64,000 bases of DNA from Cladocopium goreaui (GCA_947184155.2 CAMXCT020002001.1:848501-912500), one strand, 5' to 3'. Positions 43,818 to 54,833 are shown, counted from the stretch's first letter. Notes: generated from the letters alone by a model not told the origin. Numbers and translations are program-made.

Positions 43818-44017
43818 TACCTTGCAAAAAAAAAATGGTGCCAGGGTACACAAAAAAAAAACTCCATTGAACTGAAAAAAGCATACCATTGCCCAAGCCT
43901 CACCATGCATCTTGTTGTCTGGTTAGATGTTGGATCTATTCATTTGGGTCCCATTTTGGTGGGTAATTTAAACCTTTCAAGTATACCCACTAATGCCAAC
44001 CCCAGATATCCCAGATT

Positions 44018-44842
44018 CATAAATCCTGACAATTCCAAGTGGGGTAAAATCCCCAAGATCATGATAAATTCATAAATCCTGACAATTCCAAGTGGGGTAA
44101 AATCCCCAAGATCATGATAAATTCATAAATCCTGACAATTCCAAGTGGGGTAAAATCCCCAAGATCATGATAAATTCATAAATCCTGACTTCCAAGTGGG
44201 GTAACCAAGTGGGGTAAAATCCCCAAGATCATGATAAATTCATAAATCCTGACAATTCCAAGTGGGGTAAAATCCCCAAGATCATGATAAATTCATAAAT
44301 CCTGACATTCCAAGTGGGGTAAAATCCCCAAGATCATGATAAATTCATAAATCCTGACCATTCCAAGTGGGGTAAAATCCCCAAGATCATGATAAATTCA
44401 TAAATCCTGACCCAATTCCAAGTGGGGTAAAATCCCCAAGATCATGATAAATTCATAAATCCTGACAATTCCAAGTGGGGTAAAATCCCCAAGATCATGA
44501 TAAATTCATAAATCCTGACAATTCCAAGTGGGGTAAAATCCCCAAGATCATGATAAATTCATAAATCCTGACAATTCCAAGTGGGGTAAAATCCCCAAGA
44601 TCATGATAAATTCATAAATCCTGACAATTCCAAGTGGGGTAACAATTCCAAGTGGGGTAAAATCCCCAAGATCATGATAAATTCATAAATCCTGACAATT
44701 CCAAGTGGGGTAAAATCCCCAAGATCATGATAAATTCATAAATCCTGACCATTCCAAGTGGGGTAAAATCCCCAAGATCATGATAAATTCATAAATCCTG
44801 ACCATTCCAAGTGGGGTAAAATCCCCAAGATCATGATAAATT
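44018..44842. repeat. 53-bp satellite, ~15.6 copies
   Basis: Unit starts CATAAATCCTGACAATTCC and has the palindrome GGGGTAAAATCCCC. Small indels near 44190 and 44640. Confidence 0.95.
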
Positions 44843-44847
44843 GCTAC

Positions 44848-45010
44848 CATCAAGTTGTTCAGGCTGTTTTTGATGGTTTTCCCGCCAACGTTGGCCCTGC
44901 CGAGTGCCGAGCCACCCCCTGCATGGCATCTTGAAATCGCCATGGCTTGTGCGTGACCTTCGGAAACTTCGCTTCGGTGCCCCGGGATTTTCACGACGTT
45001 TGGATCCAGT
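44848..45010 (-). CDS. Exon candidate, 5' edge unknown
   Basis: Reads LDPNVVKIPGHRSEVSEG, HAQAMAISRCHAGGGSAL and NVGGKTIKNSLNNLM, donor GTAGCA. The 53-bp satellite starts within a few bases of the donor. No good acceptor upstream was found. Confidence 0.5.
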
Positions 45011-45962
45011 TTTAGATGGGATCAAAAAATACAAATCGATGTTTTTAATGCTAGCAATGAAAAATAAACCACCCATATATCGATTGATGGTTTAAAGATA
45101 AAAAGGAATTAAAAAGGTAAAATTGGGGATGGTTTACTAGTGTTTTACTCACATTCATGTGTACATGTTAACCTTAGTTTTCCTAGGGAAAGTCAGAGCC
45201 GGTACTTGATCTCAAATCCAGGGGTCCCAAGTGGTTGCTTTCCCCCTCTCAGAAATCTGCATTAGATTAACATAAAATTATAGGGATATATATTACTTAT
45301 TGGTAAACATATATATATATAATATTGGTGATTACTATCTCTGATGCATGGTTACTGATTGGTTAAAATGTAAATTGTGTGTAGTGACCAGTCAGTAAAG
45401 CGGCTTCAGCTGCACAAGTGGGATGTAGGAGACAGGGATAGGTAGTTGATACCTATTTGAAATTGAAACATTTCGCTTGAGGATGAAGACCGCCACATTT
45501 CGCAGTGTTCCAGGTTATAAACTATAGGATATATTAGGATGATAAGTGGCACAACAGGCACCCAATCAACAACGGTCCTTACAAACATGAAATACGCCCC
45601 AGTTGCCAGATGAAATACCAATCTACAAATGGCAGGAGGGATGACGATCTTACTTTCTGTACCAACTCCCAACCCTTGGGATTGTTTCACATGTGGGGGA
45701 AAAAAAGAAAAATGTCATGGTGTATCATAATTTTCCCCACTAAAACTGGAGATCTCCTTCAATTTTGATGCACAAAACCACAAAAAAATGAGCTCTTGGC
45801 GTCTTGGGTTAGGCTGGAGCAGTGAAATAGTCACGTCTCGTGGCACCAATGTCATCCGGGTCATCCCCAAAAAAGCTTTGATGGATTCCGAGTCGTCTCA
45901 ACAAACGTTGACGCAAAACAGAAATTCCAAAAGGAAATACCATGTTTATGATGTTTTTCTCA

Positions 45963-46054
45963 ATGGATTGGTTTACGGGAAAATTTACAGGAAACCATTG
46001 ATTTTCCCATTAAATATGGGGCTTTCCTGTAAATGTTCCCTTAATCCAATCCAT
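45963..46054. mobile_element. Family C element
   Basis: TGGATTGGTTTACGGGAAAA pairs with TTCCCTTAATCCAATCCA. Confidence 0.75.
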
Positions 46055-46163
46055 TGTTTTTCCTTCAACAAACCTTCAGCTTTGTTTATCCATGTCTGTG
46101 GAATCTCATGTTTATGAATCTTTGTTTATCAGCCCTGGCATTTGAGATTGTCGCAAGACTTAC

Positions 46164-46255
46164 AAAGGTCAAAACCCAATGGAATAAATCATCATTTTCC
46201 CGATGTGGATTCCAGATTTCGGGGTATCCAATCCATGTTGAGACAAAACCATGTA
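46164..46255 (-). CDS. Exon candidate with consensus donor
   Basis: 92 nt. Acceptor GACTACAG, donor TTT|GTAAGT. Reads HGFVSTWIGYPEIWNPH then RENDDLFHWVLTF. Confidence 0.6.
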
Positions 46256-46619
46256 CTGTAGTCCCATATATTGTTGGAGGTATCAAAAAGAATACTGGTT
46301 GCCCCCCTATTGATTGTTCTTACCATGTTTATTTTAGCTCATATATTCTTAGTTTTAGCCTGCTAGATGGTAAAACAACCCAACCCGTTTTCATTGAATC
46401 CCCATGGTCGATCTTCCTCAAGTCAAATGGCCATGAATGTGGATCATATCACAGTGCTGGCGATATCGCGTCATCCCCACACTATGATTGGTTTAACACG
46501 GTTTAATCATGTTAAATCCCCATTTTTGTTGATTAAATATGATTAAATCATACTTATTGCATCCCATAATTCGTAAAAGTTTGTTGATACTTCAGTGGCA
46601 AACAGTTCTCTATCTTCAT

Positions 46620-46709
46620 TGGATTGGTTTAAGGGAAAATTTGCAGGAAACCTCTATATTTAATGGTAAAAACCATGGTTTCTTGTAAATTTTCCCTTAA
46701 ACCAATCCA
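46620..46709. mobile_element. Family C element, best preserved
   Basis: TGGATTGGTTTAAGGGAAAA pairs with TTTCCCTTAAACCAATCCA. Confidence 0.8.
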
Positions 46710-46805
46710 GTGATATCTATGATGTTTAAATCACCATTTTTTTGGGCCGATTAAATCGTTACATCCCATGGATATTTCGAGCTACTTCCAGCACAGCCGT
46801 GGCAC

Positions 46806-46892
46806 CTGAGGATCAATGAGTTGGATCACAGGTACCATGCGCTGCCGTTTTTTCTCTCCAGGCTTTAGGTAGGCACGCAGTGAAGTGGTGTC
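46806..46892 (-). CDS. Exon candidate
   Basis: 87 nt, 29 codons. Acceptor TTACATCCCAG, donor CAG|GTGCCA. Reads DTTSLRAYLKPGEKKRQR then MVPVIQLIDPQ. Confidence 0.6.
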
Positions 46893-46974
46893 CTGGGATG
46901 TAAAATGTGAAAAATGCTGACTTGAAATGGGATTTTCTAGCAGGATATATACATATACATATATATATATATAT

Positions 46975-47008
46975 TATGATGGTGATGATGATGATGATGA
47001 TGATGATT
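46975..47008. repeat. GAT microsatellite
   Basis: (GAT)n just left of a family B copy. Confidence 0.9.
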
Positions 47009-47021
47009 TAATATATTTAAT

Positions 47022-47136
47022 CTGGTTGGTGGTTTTTCGCCACGCCTCTGAAAAATATGAGTTCGTCAAATGGGCTTATTATTCCCAATATATGGAAAGT
47101 CATTAAAAAAAAAAAATGTTCCAAACCACCAACCAG
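47022..47136. mobile_element. Family B element with TAAT flanks
   Basis: CTGGTTGGTGGTTTTTCGCC left, CCAAACCACCAACCAG right; TAAT repeated on each side. Confidence 0.85.
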
Positions 47137-47218
47137 TAATTGAATGAGATGAAAACCAGTAGTGAACAGCAAATTCATGGTGACTTCATAGTGACTTGAA
47201 ATGGGGATTCAATTGCGA

Positions 47219-47346
47219 TACCCTCTGGTAAAAAATACGCTTTGCAAAGTGGAAAACAACCATTTTACAGCTAGGGAAGTGATCATATTTATCATCTTTA
47301 AAATGGGCCATTTATACCATCGCTATGTCAAAAAACCAAATGGCAA
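47219..47346. mobile_element. Family A element, decayed right end
   Basis: TACCCTCTGGTAAAAAATACG left, TATGTCAAAAAACCAAATGG right. Confidence 0.6.
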
Positions 47347-47726
47347 CCAAAACACTATTTTGTTGTTTCAACGATGCTTTTTTGGAAAGGTGTTATTCAG
47401 CATGAATTAATTGATGTTTTTGTTTGGATTTCACCTCAGGAACGAATGGGCTACCTGGATAAAATATGAAAAACTGAGATCCAACCAGGACAAACAACGG
47501 ATTTAACCAACAGGAATTGAGATTGAACCGACTTCAACAAGAAAAAAATGGATGCAAGAACCAAAAAATTATGGAATAAACATGGGATAAGAATGGGATG
47601 ATGGGATACTTCACTATTGAGTTGAAAACTGATGGACAATATCATTTGCGCAAGCAATGATTCCCAAATCTAGGTAAATGCTTGGCCTCCGTAATTTCCA
47701 TTGTTCACAATCTACAAAGATAGATA

Positions 47727-47806
47727 CTGGCTGGTGGTTGACCGTTGGGATGATGACATTCCCAATATATGGAAAACTAATCCAAATGTTCCAAACCACC
47801 AAGCAG
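47727..47806. mobile_element. Family B element, internally deleted
   Basis: CTGGCTGGTGGTTGACC left, CCAAACCACCAAGCAG right; 80 bp. Confidence 0.75.
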
Positions 47807-48106
47807 TATATATAGATATAACAAAGCCTTTGTGAGTTCACCATAATTTGCCCAATGGTCATGATGAAACAGGGATAGGTTTCGGCTCAGGAATCAGTTA
47901 AGGTGTCCGTGAAGCTCGAGGCAACTGGCTTTGACACTAGCCAGTGATCAATGGCTAAAGGGGAAAATAGAAACGAATCAAACCATGATGTTAGTAAAAC
48001 AATGTCATAAACCACTTAAATATGGATTTTTGTTTATACCACCTATACCTATACCTATGGTAAAATTGGGGATGGTTTACTATTGCTTTTATGAACATGA
48101 TTGTTT

Positions 48107-48182
48107 TTAATCCCCAAATTTCTTGGGGGTTCCTTCGAAATTCTTCCCTTCAACTTCAAGCGAGTCTGGGAATGTGCATTGC
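48107..48182 (-). CDS. C-terminal exon candidate (GST-like gene region)
   Basis: Acceptor after a long pyrimidine tract (CACTTCCTCCTCTGG..GGAG); reads QCTFPDSLEVEGKNFEG then TPKKFGD and TAA. Confidence 0.5.
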
Positions 48183-48394
48183 CTCCAGAATCACCAGAGG
48201 AGGAAGTGAAGGAGAAGAGAAGAGAACGACTGGTGTGATTTTTACACGTTATATATATATATATTGATTCCAGATACAAATACTTGGGACTGCGTAAACA
48301 TGTGTGTACACATGTGTATATATATATATGTATGGATGTGTTATATCCATAATCAATCAACATTAACCATAGTTTTAGGGGCTACAAAACCAAC

Positions 48395-48467
48395 TTCCCC
48401 TGATCATCCCTTGACGAGCATCCATGACATAGGGAATGCGCATCTCTTCCAAGACAACCCAAGATAC
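48395..48467 (-). CDS. GST-like exon 3 candidate (after the CPHC motif)
   Basis: Acceptor AGCTCAG; reads WVVLEEMRIPYVMDARQG then MIRG. In GSTs of the omega-like/diatom type the CxxC motif is followed by W, a hydrophobic pair, LEEK, IPY; this exon supplies exactly that continuation of exon 49818-49960. The splice junction between them is not resolved. Confidence 0.5.
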
Positions 48468-48538
48468 CTGAGCTGCGCAGTGTGTTGAGGCCATGGATGG
48501 CGATCTGTAGATGGAACTCATGGTCTATGTTCCCCGGC
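48468..48538 (-). CDS. Exon candidate using a family A acceptor
   Basis: Starts at CCAG inside copy 48531-48666; reads PGNIDHEFHLQIAIHG then LNTLRSS. Conflicts with the GST reading if both are on one transcript. Confidence 0.4.
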
Positions 48539-48666
48539 CTGGTAAACGTTTACAAAAAAACGAACTGGAAAATTATCACCATGCTATTTTCATGGCTAAA
48601 TCAACGATATATGTGGACTGGGCCATGGCTTCTATGTCGCAAACTGTAACAAATTAGCAGAGGGTA
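48531..48666. mobile_element. Family A element, GGCC left end
   Basis: CCCCGGCCTGGTAAACG left, AAATTAGCAGAGGGTA right. Confidence 0.75.
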
Positions 48667-48668
48667 AA

Positions 48669-48745
48669 AACCATGTAAAATCCCGATTGGGTCCTTCGAG
48701 GTGAACACAACTCGGTGGCCAGGCGCCGAACAAGTTGTGCCGAAA
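48669..48745 (-). CDS. Exon candidate beside family A element
   Basis: Reads HNLFGAWPPSCVHLEG then PNRDFTWF up to the element edge. The plus strand is also partly open. Confidence 0.35.
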
Positions 48746-49265
48746 AAGTGATGACCAACATTGTTTGTTTATGTGAAAACCAACAATGTTAACAAACAAA
48801 CATGTTCAGTCTGGCGAATGTTAACATTGTTGATGTTTGTAAATCTCTAAAGCCCATGAAAAGTATAGTGAAGTTATATCCTCCATACGAGTTCACTTAC
48901 ATCAAAAAAATGGATCGATTTCACCAGAAAAGAAAAAAACGGGTGGGCCATATCCCAACTGAAAAAAGGGGCTATAATTCCATGCTTATATACCCGTTCA
49001 TAACTACTACTAGCCATTATGAACCATTAACTAACCATGATAATCACCAACTTTTATAGGCTGTATTAGCTATATAACCATAGATATTACATTACATAGT
49101 TAATACGGGTGAAGCTGTATATCAATATAATAGCTGTGGTTCACAATGTTTCACCATCAAATTAAAGGTTATTCCCATAGTTTACCCATAGTTTACAATT
49201 CTACTCATACCTCTATGGCTTAGTTTTCTTTACCATAGTTCTATAACACACGTAATTAAAAGAAC

Positions 49266-49297
49266 AATCCCCATGTTGCAAGCGGCGTCGTTGGTGA
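49266..49297 (-). CDS. Mini-exon candidate
   Basis: 32 nt between CATCGGCAG and donor GTTCTT: TNDAACNMGI. Confidence 0.35.
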
Positions 49298-49412
49298 CTG
49301 CCGATGGAAACAAACAGTTCTATACTTCTATGGTTTATTGAATTTATTAGTTATCTATAGTTGTTTACTATAGTTCTATACCCATAGAAAATTATGATTT
49401 CCATGGCTTAGT

Positions 49413-49551
49413 TAATGTCAACCCTGCATTAATAAACCCCAAACGGCTGTTGAATTGGGAAGGTACCATAAAAAAAAGTATGAAATCATGACTATTGGGG
49501 GAATATCCCCCTGATTAATAAACCATGGTTTATTAATCCGGGGTTGACATT
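49413..49551. mobile_element. Family H element
   Basis: TAATGTCAACCCTGCATTAAT to AATCCGGGGTTGACATT, with TAATAAACCATGGTTTATTA near the centre. Confidence 0.65.
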
Positions 49552-49668
49552 CTGGAGGTTTTCGTTTTGTCATGGGGCTACCCCCAAATCATCCAGTTCA
49601 TTAAACAACATTAGTACTGAAACCTATGGTGACTTGGGGATATCCCATTTTATATGACATTAGTTCTG
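49551..49668. mobile_element. Family I element between two H copies
   Basis: CTGGAGGTTTTCG, CATCCAGTTCATTAAAC, GGTGACTTGGGGATATCCC: same block order as 9544-9665. Confidence 0.55.
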
Positions 49669-49816
49669 TAATGTCAACCCCGGATTAATAAACCATGGTT
49701 TATTAATTAGGGGGGTACTGCCCAAATAGTAATAATCTGATACTTAAATATACTTAAATGGTATCCCCCCAATTAAACAACCGTTTGGGGTTTAGGAAAA
49801 TCCAGGGTTGACATTA
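49669..49816. mobile_element. Family H element abutting an exon
   Basis: TAATGTCAACCCCGGATTAAT to AATCCAGGGTTGACATTA. Its right end supplies the donor (GTAATG) of minus exon 49818-49960. Confidence 0.7.
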
Positions 49817-49817
49817 C

Positions 49818-49960
49818 CAAAATGACCAAGGCGCCATGCAATGCGGGCACCACCCCGCCGCGTCGTGCCAGAACTTCAGCTCCGGTCTCTCGGCGCCGTG
49901 CAGCCGCTGGCGCGACTCGAAAAGCCGCGGAGAACGCGAGGACTTCGAGGCCACGAGGCC
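49818..49960 (-). CDS. Glutathione S-transferase-like exon (WCPHC motif)
   Basis: 143 nt. Acceptor GTTAACCCAG, donor G|GTAATG. Reads LVASKSSRSPRLFESRQR, then RPELKFWHDAAGWCPHC and MAPW. A beta strand (LKFW), then GWCPxC with tryptophan four residues after the second cysteine, is the thioredoxin-fold N-terminus of CPxC-type glutathione transferases and relatives; a glutaredoxin-like protein is the alternative. The donor lies in the adjacent family H element. The plus-strand ORF is a shadow. Confidence 0.6.
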
Positions 49961-50020
49961 TGGGTTAACGTGGAAACGATGTAGGGACTTCATCAACATA
50001 AATGAAGTTGGCATTTAAAT

Positions 50021-50615
50021 ATTATATTATATATTATATATATTATATATTATATATATTATATATATTATATATATAATATATATTATATATATTATAT
50101 ATATTATATATATTATATATATTATATATATTATATATATTATATATTATATATATTATATATATTATATATTACATATCATATTGTATATATCATATAT
50201 TATATACTATATATATTATATTATATATTATATATTATATATTATATTATATATTATATATTATATATTATATATTATATATTATATATTATATTATATC
50301 ATTTTATATTATATGATAATATATCATATTATATTATACTATATATTATATTTTAGATATTATATTATACTATTTATTATATTGTATATATTAAATTATA
50401 TTATATTATATTATAGCATATTATATTTATATTATATTATATTATATTATACTATATATTATATTTTATATATTATATGTTATATATTATATTATACTAT
50501 ATATTATATTTTATATATTATATTATATTATGTTATATTATATTATATTATATTATATTATATATTATATTTTATATGTTATATGTTATATTATATTATA
50601 TTATATATTTATATA
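50021..50615. repeat. TA-rich satellite
   Basis: ATATTATAT words for nearly 600 bp, drifting from ATATATTATATAT to TATATTATATTA. The Tyr/Ile ORFs over it are not genes. Confidence 0.95.
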
Positions 50616-50713
50616 TACATTGCCATCCATCATATATTGCAGGTTTCCGAAGTCATTGGAGCTACCCCCAAATCATGCATTTTTCTTTGGGATTTCCATG
50701 AGAAAAAAAACAC

Positions 50714-50846
50714 CCCCCATATATTGGATCCATGACGCCTTGTGCCAAGTCGCTCAACTCCTCCCAAGTCACCTCGCTCAAACTTCGCTGTGCCACGGCC
50801 CTGCGGAAGACGCTTCGACCTGGCAGGGCAAGAGCTTGGTACCCTG
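50714..50846 (-). CDS. Exon candidate (GST-like gene)
   Basis: Acceptor GGGCTGAACAG; reads YQALALPGRSVFRRAVAQ, RSLSEVTWEELSDLAQG, VMDP. An earlier GC donor (CAAG|GCGTCA) would fit the next exon's phase better than GTGTTT at 50713. Confidence 0.55.
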
Positions 50847-50869
50847 CTGTTCAGCCCAAAAAATCGCTG

Positions 50870-51025
50870 GATATATACACTATATATATTATTATATATA
50901 TATAGGTATTACTATATATATATATATGTATATATATAAATATATATGTATGGCCATATATATATAGATATATGTATTACTATATATAATATAATATATA
51001 TATATAATATGTATGGCCATATATA
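50870..51025. repeat. TA microsatellite
   Basis: (TA)n with GGCCATATATATAGAT words. Confidence 0.9.
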
Positions 51026-51050
51026 GATGATGTGAATCGCCCCCAAAATG

Positions 51051-51100
51051 TGGTATTTCATGGTATTTCATGGTATTTCATGGTATTTCATGGTATTTCA
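51051..51100. repeat. 10-bp tandem repeat, 5 copies
   Basis: TGGTATTTCA repeated five times without change. Confidence 0.95.
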
Positions 51101-51262
51101 TGGGGTATAGATGCCGTCGCCCATCATGAAAACGTGTGAGAACCATGGAGACTTCTGGTGCTCTTTTGGCCAGGCGTCCTGGCTCTCCAAATCTTCGCTG
51201 GGCTGAGGAATTGGCAAAACACCAGAAACAAGGCTCCTGGGTTTTTCAACATCCAATGATGG

Positions 51263-51422
51263 CAGGTTGGTGGTTTCAACCCCTCTGAAAAATATCAGTC
51301 AGTTGGGATTATGAAATTCCCAATATTGGTATGGGTCAAAACCTACTAATCATGTGGTTTTTCAGGGATGACCATCAACCTTGAGGTTCACTGGGGGTAC
51401 AGGGTTTTGACCCACCAACCAG
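51263..51422. mobile_element. Family B element with ATGG flanks
   Basis: CAGGTTGGTGGTTTCAACCC left, TTTGACCCACCAACCAG right, ATGG on each side; extra 45 bp inside. Confidence 0.75.
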
Positions 51423-51739
51423 ATGGCAGGGCGACATTTTTCAGCAGAAACACCCAAGGCTGTCACTTGCGATCCCAGCCACAAGTGGATTAACAAACCA
51501 TCCGATGTTGTTCATAACTACTTCTCCCCATAGCTATTGGCATCTGTAGCTCCGAGCCATTAACATTCATCAAAAAGCCATCAAGAATCCATTAAACATC
51601 CATTCAAAATCCACGAACAAATCCATTCAGAACCTATAATCTACTAAAAATCCACAAAAAAGTGCCAGAAACCATCAACAAAAGCACCAAAAAGTGCCAG
51701 AAATGTCTGGCGCAACTGCAACCTACCCCCCATCCCCAC

Positions 51740-51878
51740 CTCGCCACACCAGGAGCGAGGTAACTCCCAGCGCCCCTCCCAGCCGCGGCGACACGGCGCT
51801 ACCAACCCTTCGCACCGCAGGACGCACCGGCGGCACGGCGCTTGCGGAAACGCCGGTGATGGCCGAGGCACAGAGCAT
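51740..51878 (-). CDS. N-terminal exon candidate (GST-like gene)
   Basis: ATG at 51878; reads MLCASAITGVSASAVPP, VRPAVRRVGSAVSPRLGG then ALGVTSLLVWR: Ala/Ser/Arg-rich with no acidic residue, as in organelle-targeting peptides. Donor G|GTGGGG; exit phase fits exon 50714-50846. Other frames are open in this GC island, so moderate confidence. Confidence 0.45.
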
Positions 51879-52331
51879 GGCAGGCGGGACATGGAGTTGG
51901 GGCTTAAAACATGGGAGATGTCGAAACAAAAATGAGAAAAAAAAAACTAAGTCAAATCAGGTCTCTTCTTCTAGGAACTCTAGGACTCTAGGGATTTGAT
52001 TCACATTTGTATACATTTGTGGCATGGATTGGAGAGCTCAAATTTGGCAACACACCACATTACTGAGTCGTTTTGGATCGTTCTCTTAACATGAAGTCAG
52101 CAGAAGATTTGTTGAACATCAAACCACCAACAAGTAACCTCCCAACAAATCGCTGGCCACGGCTTTGGAAGATGGGAAAAGGTCACTTCCAGACCCCGAC
52201 TTTGCAATGGCCGTTCGCATCGATTCCACAGAGTGCCTGATGATCTCAAAGGATTTTGCATCACGATGTGTGGCACAGAGGATCACCCCCCGCCCTGGGA
52301 TACATTGAAAGAAGCTTGATTTGGTTAGCAG

Positions 52332-52420
52332 CTACGGTTGGCATATGGCACGCTTAAGGACTTTGCGAAGGATTGAAACAGCTTCAACGCCAGCAAGTTT
52401 GCTCAATTTCTGTGTACCCT
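52332..52420 (-). CDS. C-terminal exon candidate
   Basis: Reads GTQKLSKLAGVEAVSILRK then VLKRAICQP and TAG. Its left edge is the family A copy 52415-52518. Confidence 0.5.
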
Positions 52421-52518
52421 CTGGTAATTTGAAATTGCTATTCAAAATGGCCATTTATAGTGAGTTTTCCCATTAAAAATGGTGACTTTCAATAGCTATG
52501 TTAGTTTACCAGAGGGTA
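52415..52518. mobile_element. Family A element interrupting coding frame
   Basis: TACCCTCTGGTAATTTG left, TTAGTTTACCAGAGGGTA right. Confidence 0.85.
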
Positions 52519-52557
52519 TACCATATTCCAAATGGCTTCCGCATGTCGGGAATGTAT
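52519..52557 (-). CDS. Exon fragment upstream of family A copy
   Basis: Reads PDMRKPFGIW up to the element; without the element and one TA the frame continues into YTQKLSKLAG. Confidence 0.45.
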
Positions 52558-53100
52558 GGGAATGTATGACCCAGTAAATCCGGTAATGGTCTAACAAAAT
52601 GACCGTACCGTGCAGCTTTTTGTACATAGACATGGTTTATCTCCACCATTTATAGATGATTGGTGGGGGAAGCCATGGATCTAAAATTCTTCTTAAATTG
52701 TTTGAAAAAAACATCCTAGAGTCGAGGAGAGAAAAAAAAACAGCTTCGACCTTCGTCAAGACAATGATCATCTAAATACAAAATTTAGGGAATGTTGTCT
52801 GGTTTGTCTGAAATTGTTATAGCCAGAAAAACAATCATGGTCAACCTTATCCAATTGCAATAGAATAGGGAGCCATCCTCTATTTCGGAAAAAATTATAT
52901 TTTCTGGCTATATATCCAATGATCTCCCACTTCCCACTTCTCAAAATTCAGATCCAATGCTTCAAAATTCGCATGTTTCATGGTGAAATATCCCCCAAAT
53001 ATCCCCCATTTTTCGTGGTTGGTGTTTCCCCTCCTAAAATCTCAAAACACTTTGCGCTGTGCTGGCTTATGGATCCTGAACTGAGGCCACCGCCTGAAAG

Positions 53101-53209
53101 TACCCTCTAGTAATTTAACAGTTTGCTATTGAAAATGGCCATAAAAATAGGTTGATTTACCCATTGAAAATGGTGATGTTCCATAGTTATGTTAGTTTAC
53201 CAGAGGGTA
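53101..53209. mobile_element. Family A element
   Basis: TACCCTCTAGTAATTTAAC left, TTAGTTTACCAGAGGGTA right. Confidence 0.85.
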
Positions 53210-53542
53210 ATCGTTCATGCTGGTCATGAAGATCTCCTACATAACATAATATAACATACGGAAAACCCTAAACCCAGAAATCTGAGTGTTGTTGGATATC
53301 CACACATCACAAAGCCCCGTTGTCAAAGTGGTGGTATCGCCTGTTCATCAATACATCCCCAGCAATGTGGCTATCAGGTATTATATCTATTGAACCTCCA
53401 GAGAGGACATCATTTTGATGTTCAACCCCAAACTTAGGATTTAAATCTTGAGTTGCTATAATTATAGGCTATATATTATATAGTAATCCCGATCCCCAAA
53501 AACATCGAAAAACTTCAATTTCTCACCCCTTCGGCTGCTCAC

Positions 53543-53586
53543 CTCTCCCACGAAGTAGGCACGGAAATCCTGGTATGGGCCGGGAG
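53543..53586 (-). CDS. Mini-exon candidate
   Basis: 44 nt, acceptor TATACCAG, donor GTGAGC. Reads PGPYQDFRAYFVGE. Confidence 0.5.
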
Positions 53587-53790
53587 CTGGTATACCGTCT
53601 ATCATCATAGAAACCTGTTGTTAAAGGGGTAAAGCTTCAAGCCCCTCTATTCAACCAACCAATGGGAATTTGGGACATCTATGAGTGATTTGCTTATGAT
53701 ACTTCTGCGCAGGACTTTGGATTTTGATAGCAAGGTCACCTTGAAACACTTGGATAGGGGGCGAAGCCATGGCAAACTTCCCACTCTCAC

Positions 53791-53832
53791 CTGCTGAGCT
53801 GCGGGAGCAGGTGTCTTCGCCAATTGCTGGTT
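53791..53832 (-). CDS. Mini-exon candidate
   Basis: 42 nt, 14 codons: NQQLAKTPAPAAQQ. Acceptor GTGGCACAG, donor CAG|GTGAGA. Confidence 0.5.
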
Positions 53833-53982
53833 CTGTGCCACATGACATGGAGACATCATGAGACATCAATGCAGCAGTAACTCAGCAGTAATGATGAACG
53901 CGCGACGCTGTTTTTCCCTAAATGGTGCCCGGCTTTGCGATGTGAGACTGGTTTGAAGTGCCGCTAGATGGGCAAGGCATGA

Positions 53983-54095
53983 CTGGTTGGTGGTTTACCT
54001 ACCCCTCTGAAAAATATGAGTTCGTCAGTTGGGATGATGACATTCCCAACTGAATGGAAAGTCATAAAATTCCATGTTTCCAAACCACCAACCAG
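53983..54095. mobile_element. Family B element
   Basis: CTGGTTGGTGGTTTACCTACC left, CCAAACCACCAACCAG right. Confidence 0.85.
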
Positions 54096-54200
54096 ATTAT
54101 TATTGTTACTATACAATATCATCATAACCAATAGTGCTGGTTATTGTCTCATTAACAACAATAGTAATGGTTTTTTCATGGTTAGATGGGCAAAGCATGA

Positions 54201-54240
54201 CTGGTTGGTGGTTTCAATCCCTCTGAAAAACATGAGTATA
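54201..54240. mobile_element. Family B left half
   Basis: CTGGTTGGTGGTTTCAATCCC then CTCTGAAAAACATGAG, truncated. The preceding GGCAA(G/A)GCATGA also precedes the copy at 53983. Confidence 0.7.
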
Positions 54241-54285
54241 ATGATTTATATGTCTATAAATAGTTCACATATCTCCAACTATAGA

Positions 54286-54418
54286 TCTGGGTAAATTACA
54301 ATAAATCACTAATCTGAAATAAGGCTATTTGGGGATGATTCCCCTTACTAACCTTTAATCCAGGTTTCGGTCGCAGTGAGGTCGTGGCAGTGAGGTCGTG
54401 ATGAAATTTACCCAGATA
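54286..54418. mobile_element. Family G element
   Basis: ATCTGGGTAAATTACAATAA to GATGAAATTTACCCAGAT; the word CAGTGAGGTCGTG is tandemly doubled. Confidence 0.7.
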
Positions 54419-54439
54419 GATATACCAGATTGGTAGATA

Positions 54440-54543
54440 TACCCTCTGGCAAACTAACGTAACTATGGAAAATCACCATTTTTAATGGGAAAATCCACTA
54501 TAAATGGCCATTTTCAATAGCTATGTTAAATTACCAGAGGGTA
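54440..54543. mobile_element. Family A element
   Basis: TACCCTCTGGCAAACTAAC left, AAATTACCAGAGGGTA right. Confidence 0.9.
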
Positions 54544-54833
54544 TACCAGATGAAGAACATCCCGTTTCTGAAGACATTCGACACACGACCTGGCAGCCAA
54601 CCATGGCCACGAGGTGATCCAAATGTTTTGTCACCCTACAGGCCACGTGTCTACTTTAAATCCTTAGAAAATCCTATTAATGTCCTTAAAATCCTTGAAA
54701 AACACCCATTAAATCCCTTTAACATCCCAAAGTCAAATTTGAATCCCTCTAAAATCCCTATTAAAATCATTAAATCATAAAATCACCGTTAAAAATCACA
54801 TATTTCTTCCATCAGTTCCAGTCACAAACTCCA

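Noticed and set aside
40329-44842. CRISPR-like spaced repeats
   Set aside because: The 65-bp and 53-bp units are contiguous tandem copies without unique spacers, in a eukaryotic setting.
46054-46506. 150-codon plus-strand ORF between two family C elements
   Set aside because: The minus strand over the same bases has an exon (46164-46255) with CTACAG acceptor and a perfect GTAAGT donor, and everything around is minus strand. The plus frame is best explained as a shadow.
50184-50735. 183-codon Tyr/Ile-rich ORF
   Set aside because: Pure by-product of the TA satellite.
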